From: Scenedesmus sp. ARA3
Lineage: Eukaryota > Chlorophyta > Chlorophyceae > Sphaeropleales > Scenedesmaceae
Length of the DNA: 26,297 bases
NCBI GenBank assembly: GCA_004335835.1
Contig: RWJK01000994.1
Location: 3,334-29,630 of the forward strand
Direction: 5' to 3'
The position numbers and the translations under genes are program-made. Shown piece by piece: positions 1-11,294 of this stretch (within the stretch, counting starts at the first letter, position 1; each line of letters begins with the position of its first letter). The notes beneath the pieces were generated by a model. The model saw only the letters and a list, made by a program, of their open reading frames with translations, was not told the DNA's origin and made no database searches.

Positions 1-474
1 ACGCGACAGCCGCAAACAGCTGCTGCTGCAGCAGCGACAGCAGCTGCACCGGCAGCAGCGCTATGCTGTCACCAATGCCATATGTGAGGTACACTGCTGG
101 TGTTGCCATGCGCCAAGCGACCACCTGCTGCAGCCGCAGGTCCAGGGGCCTTGTCTCTGCTGGCGGCAGCAATCGCACAGCATGCGATGCAATGGATGCC
201 ACATACGGGGCGTTGGCGACGCCGCTGCGCCCACGCACCAGAAGGCAGGAGCAGCAGCAGCAGCAGCAGAAGTGCAGGATCACGGCGAAAGAGTGGTTCG
301 AAGAATACTACTATCAGTGCATACTGCCGTAGTGCTAGTACTCTTCAAGCATGAAAAGATTCATCAGGACACTCAGCTAACATTTCGATGCATGGCGCAG
401 CAGAGCCCAAGCACTGCGCTTCATCAGCAGCGGCTTTGACGGTGACCTGCACCGCAGTGCACTGCCACCGACAC
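1..474. other. Left edge, no confident gene; possible 3' tail of a + strand gene
   Basis: The + strand frame beginning at base 2 is open to a stop at 437-439. It starts with a Gln/Leu/Arg-rich stretch that could be the end of a coding exon entering from the left, then becomes Cys/His-rich and unconvincing. A short CAG tract lies near 250-270. No acceptor, start codon or domain lets me call a gene. Part of this stretch is probably the 3' UTR of the minus-strand gene ending at 475, although I saw no TGTAA-type signal on that strand here. Confidence 0.2.
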
Positions 475-1425
475 TTACGGGTAATGCAGCTGGCCCAGCA
501 CGTCCTCCAGGTTTGTCAGCCTCACCGGCTGCTGCCTGCTGTTCGCTGACGCGCCGTGCTGCTGCTGGCCCTGCTGCAGCAGCTGCGCCACCAGCTGCTC
601 AAGAATGCTGACACACTCCAGCAGCAGTGTGCGCAGGTCAGGCAGCACCAGCAGCTGCACGCCTTCCCGCAAAGCTGGTGGCTGGCCACCGCCTCCCTGG
701 CTGCGGCTGCAGGCCTGCAGCAGGTCTGATGCCACCCCAGCCAAGGCCGATTGAAATATGTTGCTGCCACTGCTGCTGAACTTCTCTTTCGCGTGACGAG
801 TCAAGTCGTGCAAGTCACCCAGATCAACCTTCGCACCGGGCTGCGCTGCCCACTGCATGCCCAGCGCCTCAGCCACGCAAGCATATGCAAAGCCGGGCAG
901 GGAGGCAGCGCAGGGCCCATACTTCTGCAGCTTGCGCAGGAGCGCCTTGTGGTGCAGCGACTGCACAGTTGCGTACACCTGAGCAATTTCCCGCAGCTGA
1001 GCATCCGCTGTTAGCAGCTCGCTGAGTGGGCTGCTTTGTGTCCCTGACAACAGCTGCTGCTGTGCTGCCTCTGCAGCAGCAGCTGCAGCGCTGAAAGCTG
1101 CAACTGCTGCTTGGCCGTCTGCTTCACTGGGAAGGGTGTGGTAAGGTTTACCATGCACTGCCTCAACAGCTGCTGCTGCAACAGCAACATGCCTCTGACT
1201 CCTTCTGCTGCTGCTGCTGCTGCTGACGCATGCCGCACTGCTAGCAGTAGCGCTACTGATGGTAGCGGTACTGCTGCAGCCGCTGCTGCCGATGTGACGC
1301 CTGCAAGAAGGTTTTTGTTGCCCATAGGCCTGGTTTGGATTCCGAGCAAGCGCACTACAAGGTAGTTGGACTGTCCGAGGGTGGCACAGCTGCATGCTGC
1401 TGCCTGCATGCAGCAGCCCACGCAT
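475..1425 (-). CDS. Unrecognised protein with low-complexity N-terminal half and helical C-terminal half
   Basis: One open frame of 316 codons ends in LHYP and a TAA. I chose the first in-frame ATG (1423-1425); the frame is open a little further upstream without an ATG. Residues 1 to about 130 are Ser/Ala/Arg-rich with Cys, carry poly-Ser and poly-Ala, and could include a plastid or mitochondrial transit peptide. Residues about 130-316 look like a folded, mostly helical domain, with a basic helix containing HHKALLRKLQKYG, a segment DLGDLHDLTRHAKEKF, and a C-terminal Leu/Gln-rich helix. I do not recognise the family. A good acceptor (cttgcag, minus strand, exon would begin at 1300) means the first exon may differ from this single-exon model. 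It points away from the DENN gene across about 1.9 kb and shares nothing obvious with it. Confidence 0.5.
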   Translation of the reverse strand: MRGLLHAGSSMQLCHPRTVQLPCSALARNPNQAYGQQKPSCRRHIGSSGCSSTATISSATASSAACVSSSSSSRRSQRHVAVAAAAVEAVHGKPYHTLPSEADGQAAVAAFSAAAAAAEAAQQQLLSGTQSSPLSELLTADAQLREIAQVYATVQSLHHKALLRKLQKYGPCAASLPGFAYACVAEALGMQWAAQPGAKVDLGDLHDLTRHAKEKFSSSGSNIFQSALAGVASDLLQACSRSQGGGGQPPALREGVQLLVLPDLRTLLLECVSILEQLVAQLLQQGQQQHGASANSRQQPVRLTNLEDVLGQLHYP

Positions 1426-2336
1426 TGCACTGCCGTGTGTGTATATATCACCCAAAAAAGTATCAGCAAAAAAAGTTGCGATCTTTTGTTGGGGTTGAGC
1501 CTGCTCAGGCAGGTGGCAGGTGACTGGGCACGGATTGAGGCGCCTTATCCGTGCCGATCAGATCGCGAACGAGTGCAGCCTTGCCACTGCTAGACAGAAG
1601 ACTTAGGACCATACAACGCATATTGAATGCTTGTGCTTTTCACCGTGCACGGATATGACTGCTGTGAAACCGTCAAACTGCTGGGGCCCGAGGCAGGGTC
1701 GGTATAATCTCAGGCCGATCGAGGTCAGTATGAGGAATTGCATGGAAGACAGTACATTCTGCAAAGGCTTGCAACATATTGCTCACTCACATATCTAGAA
1801 GGGCCCCCCAGAGGCACCATGGCTGTCAGGCCTGTGCTTTCGCAACATGTATGATTAGCAAGTTACAGTCCAGATCCACGCGCACCAGGCAGCGCAAATT
1901 GCACAGCAACACTGAAGCTGGCGCTCTCATGCCTTATCCATGCTTCTGGTACCACCACCCAGCACTGCACTACACGAACAATTGCAGGTAACACACATTG
2001 CAGTAGCACAATGCAGCATACTGCATGGGCCCATTGCTGAGGGTTCATCAGCAACACCTACACCTGCAACAATTTGGCAGTGCCGACTTCAGCAACCTGT
2101 GAATCGAATCTTGCAGTCCAGGGTCTGGAACATTCAAACCCAGAATGGGGGACCCGCAACATGGATACTCACAGTTCCTTCCAGGTGCACCACGCTGCGG
2201 GCACGGTGCCATGTAAAGGTGTACAACTCCTGCCAAGGTTGCAGTGGCATCGATGTGTCACCCCAGTTGCAGTGGCGCAAGTGCAGAACAGGTGCTGTGG
2301 TACCAGCTGGTGATGCCAGAGCAAGCTGAACAGCTG

Positions 2337-2358
2337 GTGTTGCTCAAGTGTTGCTCAA
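2337..2358. repeat. 11-base perfect tandem duplication
   Basis: The unit gtgttgctcaa occurs at 2337-2347 and again at 2348-2358 with no mismatch. It lies in non-coding sequence and looks like a replication-slippage product. Confidence 0.7.
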
Positions 2359-2543
2359 CATATTAAAGAATGTTGCCGGTTGCATTCAAAATGCATCTGC
2401 AGGTTGCAGCTTTGCAAGCTGAGTCCGAACACCAGATTCGCTGCACTGACAAGGTGCATATGCCTGCATCACAGGCACTGCCTGCTATCATGAACATGCA
2501 CAAGCAGCCTTATGTGGTAAAATGATGATGACGCACAAGCAGC

Positions 2544-2562
2544 CTGCTAGCTGAGCTAGCAG
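2544..2562. repeat. Short inverted repeat (hairpin)
   Basis: Nine-base arms ctgctagct and agctagcag are separated by a single G, giving a perfect 19-base palindromic hairpin. It is isolated in the gene-poor interval, with no run of T after it and no gene end close by, so no function can be assigned. Confidence 0.6.
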
Positions 2563-3104
2563 AATACCCAGATCTGCTCTGGAGCACGCTTGGCATGCCA
2601 CATTCCCGGCAGCAGCGCTGGCCATGCATATGGTGGCTGGCACACAATTGTTGGCGCATGCACAAGCCTGCCTACATGCAGTAGGCACAGCAGCCATCTG
2701 AGACAGCTGACAAACCCTAGTAGCAGGCGTGGAGCCTGACATGCACCATGTCTGAATATCCAGACTGAATGCTAGAAAGAGCTAACATCAGGCTGACATC
2801 CAGAAAAGTGAAGCTGTACATTGCTCAACCTAATTGAAAACATAGTAAACACAGAAAAGCTGACTTGAACCTTGAGCTGTGTCAAGCAGACAGCTCGGCA
2901 GCCCCAAGCAATGGCATTGCTGACCAGCTAGTCAGCTTCATCGACATGCAAGTGAGACGAGCACGAGACACGCTGCATCCCCACAAGGCAATGTTGTACA
3001 CACTCAACAGTATCAGCATGAGGCAGCCCTCCTCCCTTGCGGACATTGATAAGCCAACTCGGGCCAGTACATGCCATTGTATGCATAGAATTAAATGCTT
3101 GGAT

Positions 3105-3109
3105 TTACA
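3105..3109 (-). promoter_or_regulatory. Candidate polyadenylation signal (TGTAA) of the DENN gene
   Basis: The plus strand reads ttaca, so the minus strand reads TGTAA, the usual green-algal polyadenylation motif. It lies about 230 bases beyond the DENN stop codon. The motif is short and occurs by chance, so position is the main support. Confidence 0.35.
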
Positions 3110-3338
3110 GAGCAGCATGAAAGGTAAGGTGAACACCACAGAGCTTACGATAGGTGCACGTTGACCCTGACTTGTTGAACATGCATGAGTTGGAACAGGC
3201 TTGCTGAGCAACGGCGCCACAAGGCCTACTGTTCACTGCCCTCATACCAGAGTGTGCAGCACCCAGCACGCAGCGCAGCACCCTCCCCTACACACCACAC
3301 ACCATTGCCACCACACACCGCTGCCTTGCCTGACCCCT

Positions 3339-6300
3339 TCACGCCTCGCAGTAGTCGCTAATCACACCATCCGCGTACACGTTGAACATCTGCGTCTCCG
3401 TGAACGCGCGCAGGAACGGCCGGTCCTTTGCAGGCCGGCTCTCAATCAGCGCGTCGCGCATGAACACGCCCGTGCGCTTGCTCATGCCCACGTTTACAAT
3501 CGTGTGCAGCCGCAGGTCCCCGCACAGCTTTGACATGTAGTCGTGCGCCACAGCCAAGAAGTGGCTGGCAGCAGCCTCCTCGTCGGGCGTTATGACATGC
3601 ACGGGGCGCTCCACTGCCAGCGGGGCCGCCTCGCAGAGCGCCGCGTGGTGTGGCGCCAGCACCTGCATCAGCTGCCGCGAGTTGGGCAGGCTGGGGAAGG
3701 ACGCGTTCTTGATGGCGTTCTTGTACACGTTGACGCGCAGCAGCTCGTGGCACCTGTCAAAGCAGTTGCAAGGGAAATGGACAAGCAAAACCCGGGGTGA
3801 GCAGTTCAGCCTGATATCCTACATCTGCCTACAGCGAAACAGGAAAGCAAGCAGCTGAAGCGGATCCAGATGATTTCCAGCCAGGCAGGCCCTGGCAGCA
3901 GCAAGCTGCGCTGACTGCACTGCTGCTGCGACGTGTCCCACCCCACCTGCTGGCCACCGCCGCCGTCTTGTACTGCACGCCCAGCACGAATGGCACGGGC
4001 GCCTCCAGGAAGCCCAGCATGCTGTCTGGCGTGACAGGCAGCATCAGGCTCTGCCACGCAAACGGCCGCAGCAGCGGCACCAGCGCCAGCACCACCGCGG
4101 CCAGCGTGCCGATGTGTGGGCAGAAGACCACCATCTGCTTCTCCAGCACGGCGGCATTGAGCAGGGTGATGATGTTGTCCAGCGACAGCGACCTGCAGGA
4201 GGGGGAGATCATAACATCAGGCTGCGGTAAAGCAGGGTGAAGAAACTCGGCAGCAGCAATACCGACGAAGGCAGAAGCACGGCTGGCACCACCAGGACCT
4301 ATGCTGCTGCTCGCCTGTATCGGCAGACGCAACACGCTCAACTGCTGCGGCATGTGTTGCGGCAGCTGACCTGCTATAGCCTGCAGCAGCAGGCCTTCAG
4401 CACTGCCACTGCGTCTACTGCCAGCAGCTGCGCTCAGACACAGACTTCCAGCTGCATGCACGAGCACCACCGGAGCCTAGCTGAGCCTAGCTGAGACCCC
4501 CACCTGCACAGCGCCGCCACCGTCCACAGCTGTAGCTGCTGCGCGCACTCCACGTCGGCCATGCGCAGCACGTCCTGCTGCAGCTTGGACCTGCCGGGCG
4601 GCGCGTACTGCTGCGAAGGCAGGCTGCGCTCAAACTCGAGGCGGTACAGGTCACCCAGCGTGAGGCGGTACATCTCACCTGCAGCAACAACAGCATGAGC
4701 TATGAACAAGTTGCACCAACGCCAACAGAGCAATTGTCTTAACCAGATACAGGAGTTGACGCTCGTTGCTTGACAATGTGCGCGGCAGAGCATCTGATGG
4801 CCGCTGTGCACCAAACAACTATAGTAGACGGCTGCAGGCTTGCAACCTGCTGCACAAGAACCACTAAACACAGCTACCCATGTCTGCGGCTTCTGCTGCT
4901 GCTGACCTGGCAGTGGCACGGGGCTGCTGCGGTATGCGGCCAGCAGCGAGGTGCTGTCGGCCTGCACCAGGTGCGTGATGGTCCTGCACAGGTCAGCGCT
5001 CAGGTCGCCGCTCCTGCAAGCAAACAACACACGACGCAGCAAACGATTGGAGGATAGCATAACATTAGTGGCCAGCCAAAGAGGGTGGTGGGGCAAATGA
5101 AGCTCCAGAAGATGTGCGGTAACTGCATAATCAGGAACAGCCCGTGCTTGCAAGCACCGCCAGCCTTTTACAGCATAGCAACCTTTGATGCTCAGCTAGT
5201 CTGGCGAAAGACAGGCGTTGACTTGCAGCTACAACCTAGGCGCAAGGTCATGCTGCGGACCACATCGAGTGCAGGCAGGCATGCATGCCATGAATGCTGC
5301 TGCTGCGCCATACCCACACGCACACTCACCCGCGTGAGGTCACATCTGCGAACAGGTCCTTGCTCGACCTGCGCTGCATTGCAGCTGCAGGAACCACACT
5401 TGCACGTGGCGAACCAGGCCCTTGCTGCTGCTGCTGCTCTTGCTGGGCCAACTCAGTTTGCGGCTGCTGCTCAGCCTGCTGCGTGCTGCTTGCAGGAACG
5501 TTGCCTGCTATGGTGACACCCCGTGCGGCGCCACCTTTTGCCCCCAAAGCAGCCGCGGCAGCAGCAGCAGCAACTGACTCTGGCAGCTCTGCACTGGCTG
5601 CAGGGGAGGGGCAGGCCACAGCAGTCCAGGTGGGCAGGTCACCCGCACCACTACCTGTGCGCACCACACCATTCTGCAGCTGCGTCTGCGCGCCAGGTTG
5701 CTGTGCGGCTGACGCGGCAAATGCGCTGCCTGCCTGCTGCCCTGGCGGCTGCTGCTGCTGCTGCTGCTGCTGCTTTTGCTCCTCAGGCTGCAGCAGCTGC
5801 ACAGGGCAAGCACTGGCTGCTGCCTCGCTATCCCCTGCAGCCGCCCCATCATCTGCCTCCTCTGCCTGCTCCAGCACATCCAGCGCAGAGTGGAAGCTGC
5901 TGGCGCTTGTGATGCGCAGGTGCGACCGCACGCCACCGCCACTGCCGCTGCCGCTGCTGTCGTTAGCGGCACCGCCGCTGCTGCTGCCCCTGAAGCTGCG
6001 CAGCGGCCGCAGGTCATCAGGCAGCAGCCCTGCGCTGTCTGCACTGCGGCTTAAGCTGCCGTCTCCTGCTGCGTCTGCGCCTGCTCCTGCTGCTGCTGAA
6101 GGGCCTGGTGTACTAGCCTGCTGCTGCTGCCGCTGCTGCTTCTCTGCGGGATTGTGAGCGGTCGGCACCATGTCACTGGTGCTGCTGTCACTGCTGCGGC
6201 TGCTGACAGCTTCAGCAGCCTCGGAGGCAGTACACGATGCGTCACTGCTCGACCCCTCGGATGCGCGGCTGCTGTGCATACCTTCCTTTAATGGCTGCTG

Positions 6301-9300
6301 CTGCTGCTGCTGCTGCTGCTCCTGTGGCTGCTGCTGCTGAGGCCGCAAACCTTCAGCTAGTGACCCTGCAGGTGCCAAGTCAACCTGCCCAGGCTGCTGC
6401 TGCTGCTGCTGAGGTGTGCTGCTCACACCATTATCTTGCTGCTCTTCTATCTGGTTGTTGCTGGTGTCGCTGCCACTGCTACTGCTGCTGCTCCGGACAA
6501 CATCACCAACATCCCCTGCCTCCTGCTGCTGCTGCTGCTGCTGTGGCTGCTGCTCACCCAGCAGTGCCATGTTGGATGCAGAGCCCTTGCTGGATCTCCG
6601 CAGCAAGCCCACCAGGCTGCCACTGCTGCGCTGCGCTGCCGGCTGCTGCTGCTGCTGCTGCTGCTGGTCTGCAGGCAGTGACGCCCTGGGGGCCCAGGCC
6701 TCCCACATGCGCTGCACCATGGACGCCTGCACAACAGGCAGGGGACAAGCACAGCAGCAGCAGCTGAGCAAAATAGTTGCACATGAGGCACAGAAGGCAC
6801 ACACACAGCATGCACCTTGACGAGCTACAAGCTGGCATTGCCTTGCTTGTGTTTGGCTGCAACCTGTGCCTGCCTTTGCATGCATGCCCAGCAGTAGCAG
6901 CAGTGGCACATTCAAACCTGCCCCAGCACAGCAGCCCACCTCCTGCATCTGTGGCACGGGGTCTGATGCTGTGCCGGCAAGCTCAGCCGCAGCCAGGCCA
7001 CCACTGACGCTGTTGCTGCTGGGCACCAGCGGCCCGGATGAGGCACTCTTGATGGCAGCCACAACGCTCTGCCAGTTGGCCCAGCGGTCATCAACCGCAC
7101 TCTTCCTCGCTGCTGCAGCTGCTGCTGCTGCCGGTGCTGCGCTGGCGCTGCTGATGCTGTTGCGTGCACTGCCGGATGCAGCAGTGGGTGTGGATGCAGC
7201 CGCCCTGTCGAAGCCAGACACTGCAGCAGCAATGGCATCAAACTGCGCCTGCTGCTGCGCCTGCTGGTCTCCGGGGCCTGCTGCTGCTGCGGGTGCTCCG
7301 GCTGCTGCCACCCAAGCCTTTGACGCAGCAAACCCTGCTGCGGCACTTGCCTGCTGCTGCTGCACAGTCCCTAAAGTGCCTGCTTCTAACGGCCCTGGTG
7401 GCGCGGCCACCGCGCCTGCGCTGTTGCTGTTGCTGCCGCTGCCAGCTGCAACCTGCAGCGGTGTCGACACTGCCCCAGCAACAGCATCTGCTAGCTTGCT
7501 ACCATCAGGCTGTGACAGCCGGCCTAGCTGCTTGCCACACACGCAGCAGTGGCCAGGCACTGAAAGCTGCTGCTGCGATATCCGCTGCTGTTGCTGCAGT
7601 TGGCCACTCAACCGCCTGCCAGTCTGCTGCTGCTGCTGCTGCTGTGCAGCACCTGGCGTGAAAGGGCACATGTCTTCTATGATGCCGGCACACTCGCTGC
7701 AGTACGCCTGCTTGTTGTGCACCAGGCACTGCTGCTGCTGGCCATCAGGCAGAGACACCACCAGCTGCTGCTCGCGCTGCTCACCGTTGCATTGCTCAGC
7801 ACTTGGTTGCTGCTGTTGCTTGTTGTGCGCATCTGCTGAGCCGCTGCTGTTCTCTGGCATTGCTGTGCTGTCACCATTGGCTGCTGCTGGTGCAGCTGCT
7901 GCCGGTGGCCCCTGCACTGGAGCTTCGGTCGAGCTGCGCCTGCCTGCACATACAAACACAGACAGTGACCAGCAGGGCGACACTTCTGTCAGCCAACGCC
8001 AGCCAACTGCCTCATTGATAACAATACTTGCCTGCCGTAACTAATCAGTGAGCCGTCATTTCATCAGTTTGCTGGGGTCTGAAGGGTGCATGCTGAAGCA
8101 CAAGGCCACTGCTGCCCCTCACTCGTGTGCGCCGTCAGCGGCAGCAGCGGCACCCCGAAGCTGGGCGCGGGCAGCGCGCTCTTCTCGCTGTCGTACTCCA
8201 GCAGCCGCTCCAGCCGCTCCAGGTCCAGCACGATCTTCAGCACCTGCGGCAGGAACAACATGAATCGGATTAGAGGTACAGCAACAGCAGCAGCAGCAGC
8301 AGCAGCAGAGCAGTATGCCTTCTTGCCCGCAGGTGTTCACAAGTAAGCTGCTGCTGCAAGCCCAGCAACGGCAACGCCGGCGACAACAACATGCCATGTT
8401 ATTGACATGTAAGGCGCCTGCTGCTCACCCTGAAGTGCAGCTCGAAGAAGGGGTAGCGGCTCAGCAGGCAGTAGCAGCGCGGCGCCGCGATCATGCACTG
8501 CCGGAAGGGCGCGCGGCAGCTGCGAAAGCGGCCCCTCGCCAGGTAGGGCGGGCGGTGCAGCATCTCGCGCACGTACCAGCAGCAGCCGTACAGCGGGAAG
8601 TTGTCGGCCACCTGGCGGGCACGGCAGGCCGGCCGGCAGGCAGGTGGGTGTGGCAGGCAGGCAGACCATCAGGCAATGCGCACGCGCATGCATCACTGGT
8701 GAGCAGGGAAGCAAGCAGGGACGCAAGCAGGCAACATTTGCAGCACAACTCCACCAGCCCCAAAAGCAGGCCACCACCCGCCAGCCAGCGCCGCACCCCG
8801 ACACCCCCACCTCCCAGCCCCGCCCACCTTGATCATGAACACGAAGCACTGCTGCTGCTGGTCGCTGTCGCGGCCCATGATGACCTCGTCCAGCGATGAC
8901 AGGCTGGCGCTGCGCCGCAGCTTCTCAGGAGACACGCCTGGCCAGCAGCAGCAGCAGCAGCAGCAGCAAGAGGCGGCAGTTTCAGCATCACCAACAAGCC
9001 CGTGCACCAGTGTAAATTCGGTGCTCAGAGGGCCCTGGACACATGCCCGCTTCACAGCTGGTGTTATTTGAGCTCGCAGCAGACCCTCAAGTCCACATGT
9101 CCAGCGCATGCACACTGCGGCACGGCATGCTGGTACACACAAGTCTTGTTGGGCCTGCCGTGTTCGCGCATTGTGTCGTCCCTCACCTGATGGGAATGCC
9201 AGCGAGGCCACCTCAGCGTCACTGATGGCAGCGGCACTGCCTGGCGGGTAGCGGAACAGCACCTGCAGCCGCACCAGCGAGCACATCAATGAAGCGCGGC

Positions 9301-11030
9301 ATCAACACATAGCAGCGCAGCAAGGCCCCAGTGAGCATGAACGGTAACAGCCTGTGTTCGCTGTGGACACAGCTGCAGCTTCAGCCAATGTCGCAAGCCG
9401 CTTGATAGAACCCTGCGCCCCTTATTGCTGCTGCTGCCGCTGCGGACTGCGCTGCCTGAGTTGCTGCTGCGTTGGCTGTTGCAGGCTCTGCTCATCGCCC
9501 TGCATCCCCAGCCTCATCAACGCATTCATTGCAGCTGCAGCGAGCTTGAAGCTCCATTCCCGATGCGGTGCTCCTGCAGTGCTGCCACATGTATGCTGCT
9601 CCTCTGCCACTGCATTCGCAGCTGCTGCGCACCTGTGGCGCAAAGGAGGGCTGTGGCGGCTGCAGCTGCTCCTTGCCGCCAAGCTCGCTGTCGTCATCTG
9701 CCTCAGCGTGGTGCGGCCGCTGCTTGCGCTCGCGCTCTGAAAGCAGGCAGCGGGCAGCAGGTGGTCGCAAAACATGGAGACACAGCAAATGATGCGAGTG
9801 CGGCAGGCAGTAATTTCAAGAATGGATGGAGGTGTGCAGTACATGGGAAGGGTCTGAATGTAGAGCCTTGGCACAGCCAGTGCTGCCGTAGACAATGTGA
9901 CACTTGTATGCAGTGCAAGTATCCACTGCGACAGCAGCACAGGCACCCCATTCGCTACCCTGACTGCTGCTGCTGCTCCTGCTGCTGCTGGCAGCTGTAG
10001 GTGCTCTTGCTTGTTGCTGGCAGTGACCTGCAGCAGCTGCTCCTGCTGCTGTTGCTGCTGCTGCTGTTACGTACGCAGCAGTGCGGGGCTCACCACAGAG
10101 CTGCTCTGCCACCTGTGTCAACTCAATGTCAGGAGGCAGGCCCTGCACATCAGCGGCAGCAGCACACATATCAGCACCAGCAACGCATGTAAACCAGCTG
10201 CACAGGCATGCGCCTACTTGGCGCAGCAGCTCAGCAGCTGCTGTCAGGGCTGTTGCAGGAAGGTGCAGCGGGATCTGTTGCTGTTTCAGCTGCTCTTCCT
10301 GCAGCTTTTGGACCTCACCAGCACAAAGAAGTTCTCAAAGATGTGTTCTGGCCACGTTGCTGCAGTCTCCTGCACCTTCCGCTGCTGCTCCAGCCACTCC
10401 CTCTGCAGGAGCACAGCAGCACACCAAGATCAGGTTGTTCTGCTTTCTCAGCACCTGACGCATATTCTGTTGATGATGAGTGCTACGAACAGTGTAGACC
10501 ATGCCTCAATGGCTCGAGTTGGTGGTTGCTGAGGGCATTGCTGCAGCAGCTGCAGGCCAGGCACATGTGCTGCATCACTCTGCCTCAAACGGCTGTTGAG
10601 ACTGTTGTACGTGCAGGTGACTTCTTAGCAGTGTGTGGGCGTTTGCAGGTGTGTATGAGCGTCGGCAGCAGCATCGTGCCTCAGCTGGCATTCTCACCTT
10701 CTGCTCAGTCACTGCTTCTGGGTTGAACCAGGGCTCACTGCCCAGCGGCTTGTCCCTCTAGCATTTGCATGAGAAACAGTAGCGGTCTTTAACTTCAGCT
10801 AGTTCACACGCTGCATGCTGGACTGCTACTCTCCATGCCAGGGCACTGCACCAACCTGCAGCAGCATCACAATGAAGTGCATTCTGCAACAGCATCCCTG
10901 CAGCACAAGGCTTACTACGCACCTTGAAGAGTCCTGAAGCCCATTTTGACCACCTTCTGCTGACAGAAGGCGGTGCGATGGCACTGGGCACCCTCGCGAA
11001 CGGGTTGTCTGCATCCGGAGGAACGCTCAT
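3339..11030 (-). CDS. DENN-domain protein of plant type, probable Rab GEF, 15 exons, 1412 aa
   Basis: DENN modules act as guanine-nucleotide exchange factors for Rab GTPases in membrane traffic. Exons (minus order): 11030-10923, 10757-10698, 10402-10319, 10142-10094, 9736-9633, 9262-9187, 8937-8828, 8611-8429, 8243-8123, 7943-6940, 6726-5330, 5013-4907, 4678-4504, 4192-3947, 3753-3339. They sum to 4239 nt with phases matching at every GT-AG junction. uDENN covers about residues 50-285: FENFFVLGLPPD, QVLFRYPPG, AAPRCYCLLSRYPFFELHF. cDENN follows residue 1099: LDNIITLLNAAVLEKQMVVF, then WQSLMLPVTPDSMLGFLEAPVPF. dDENN ends the protein: ESRPAKDRPFLRAFTETQMF. The order and several phrases match the Arabidopsis DENN (AEX-3) family around AT2G20320/AT5G35560, from memory. 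Exons 10-11 encode about 800 residues rich in Gln, Ser and Ala between uDENN and cDENN, with a Cys/His cluster at about 371-434. The start is the first in-frame ATG of exon 1. Confidence 0.88.
5749..5772 (-). repeat. CTG/CAG tract encoding poly-Gln in the DENN linker
   Basis: Eight perfect CTG units on the plus strand read as CAG (Gln) on the coding minus strand of DENN exon 11. Similar tracts recur through exons 10 and 11, for example near 6295-6318 (eight units), 6394-6412, 6526-6543, 6643-6665 and 7627-7644. Together they make long interrupted poly-Gln in the linker. Confidence 0.85.
6727..6939 (-). other. Stop-free in-frame intron (exitron-like) inside the DENN linker
   Basis: On the minus strand a GAG|GTGGGC donor at 6940/6939 and a TTGTGCAG|GCG acceptor at 6727/6726 bound 213 bases, exactly 71 codons, with no in-frame stop. 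Both boundaries are phase 0. If retained it would add 71 residues rich in Leu, Ala and Cys, including a run of four Cys, unlike the Gln/Ser-rich flanks. I treat it as an intron because the boundaries fit the splice consensus and the inserted composition is foreign. Confidence 0.55.
8285..8308 (-). repeat. CTG tract (sense) in DENN intron 8
   Basis: Eight CAG units on the plus strand are CTG in the sense of the DENN gene. The tract lies in intron 8 about 40 bases upstream of the exon 9 acceptor at 8244, where pyrimidine-rich sequence is expected. Confidence 0.7.
8943..8966 (-). repeat. CTG tract (sense) next to the DENN exon 7 acceptor
   Basis: Eight CAG units on the plus strand read as CTG in the gene's sense. 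They end only a few bases before the GGCCAG acceptor of exon 7 (exon begins 8937), so the repeat occupies the polypyrimidine-tract position. Confidence 0.75.
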
Positions 11031-11294
11031 TGCAAAGCAGTCAAAAACATGCTGGTAAACGGCACCAAAAACGTATAAATTGACAGGTTTGCTGTGAGCA
11101 GCACACGGTCCCACCCATTGACATAATTTCGTGTTCAGGGCTCCATAACAGTACTGCTGCCGATTGTTTTGAGCTGCAGCTATACATGCCTGATCGTCCC
11201 CAATCAGCTTCTAGGTGCTAGTTTGTCTGAATTGTTGAACAGGGCGCATCGGTGCCTGTATATCCCTGATCACTTCGACACGCAAGTAGGGAGG
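11031..11294. promoter_or_regulatory. Shared divergent promoter region of the DENN and AGPase genes
   Basis: The two start codons face away from each other with 264 bases between them, so both 5' UTRs and core promoters must lie here or overlap the first exons. A TATAAAT string is at 11074-11080 on the plus strand, about 215 bases before the AGPase ATG. I see no other clear core-promoter element, and the transcription starts are unknown. Confidence 0.5.

Larger units (their letters stand above)
1426..3338. other. Gene-poor interval between two minus-strand genes
   Basis: About 1.9 kb without a convincing gene. Open frames here (for example + 1940-2329 and + 2865-3164) have no domain, splice context or family match. 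The right end should hold the 3' UTR of the DENN gene, with a TGTAA motif on the minus strand at 3105-3109. The left end should hold the promoter and 5' UTR of the gene at 475-1425. It contains an 11-base perfect tandem repeat at 2337-2358 (gtgttgctcaa twice) and a near-perfect hairpin at 2544-2562. Confidence 0.5.

Noticed and set aside
2865..3220. Overlapping frames on both strands in the gene-poor interval
   Set aside because: No domain or splice logic; part of this is expected to be the DENN 3' UTR.
5294..8044. Long plus-strand frames (5294-6157, 6866-8044) rich in Cys, Leu, Ala and Pro
   Set aside because: They are the complement of CAG-rich DENN exons 10-11. Poly-Cys and poly-Leu come from CTG/TGC readings, and there is no domain.
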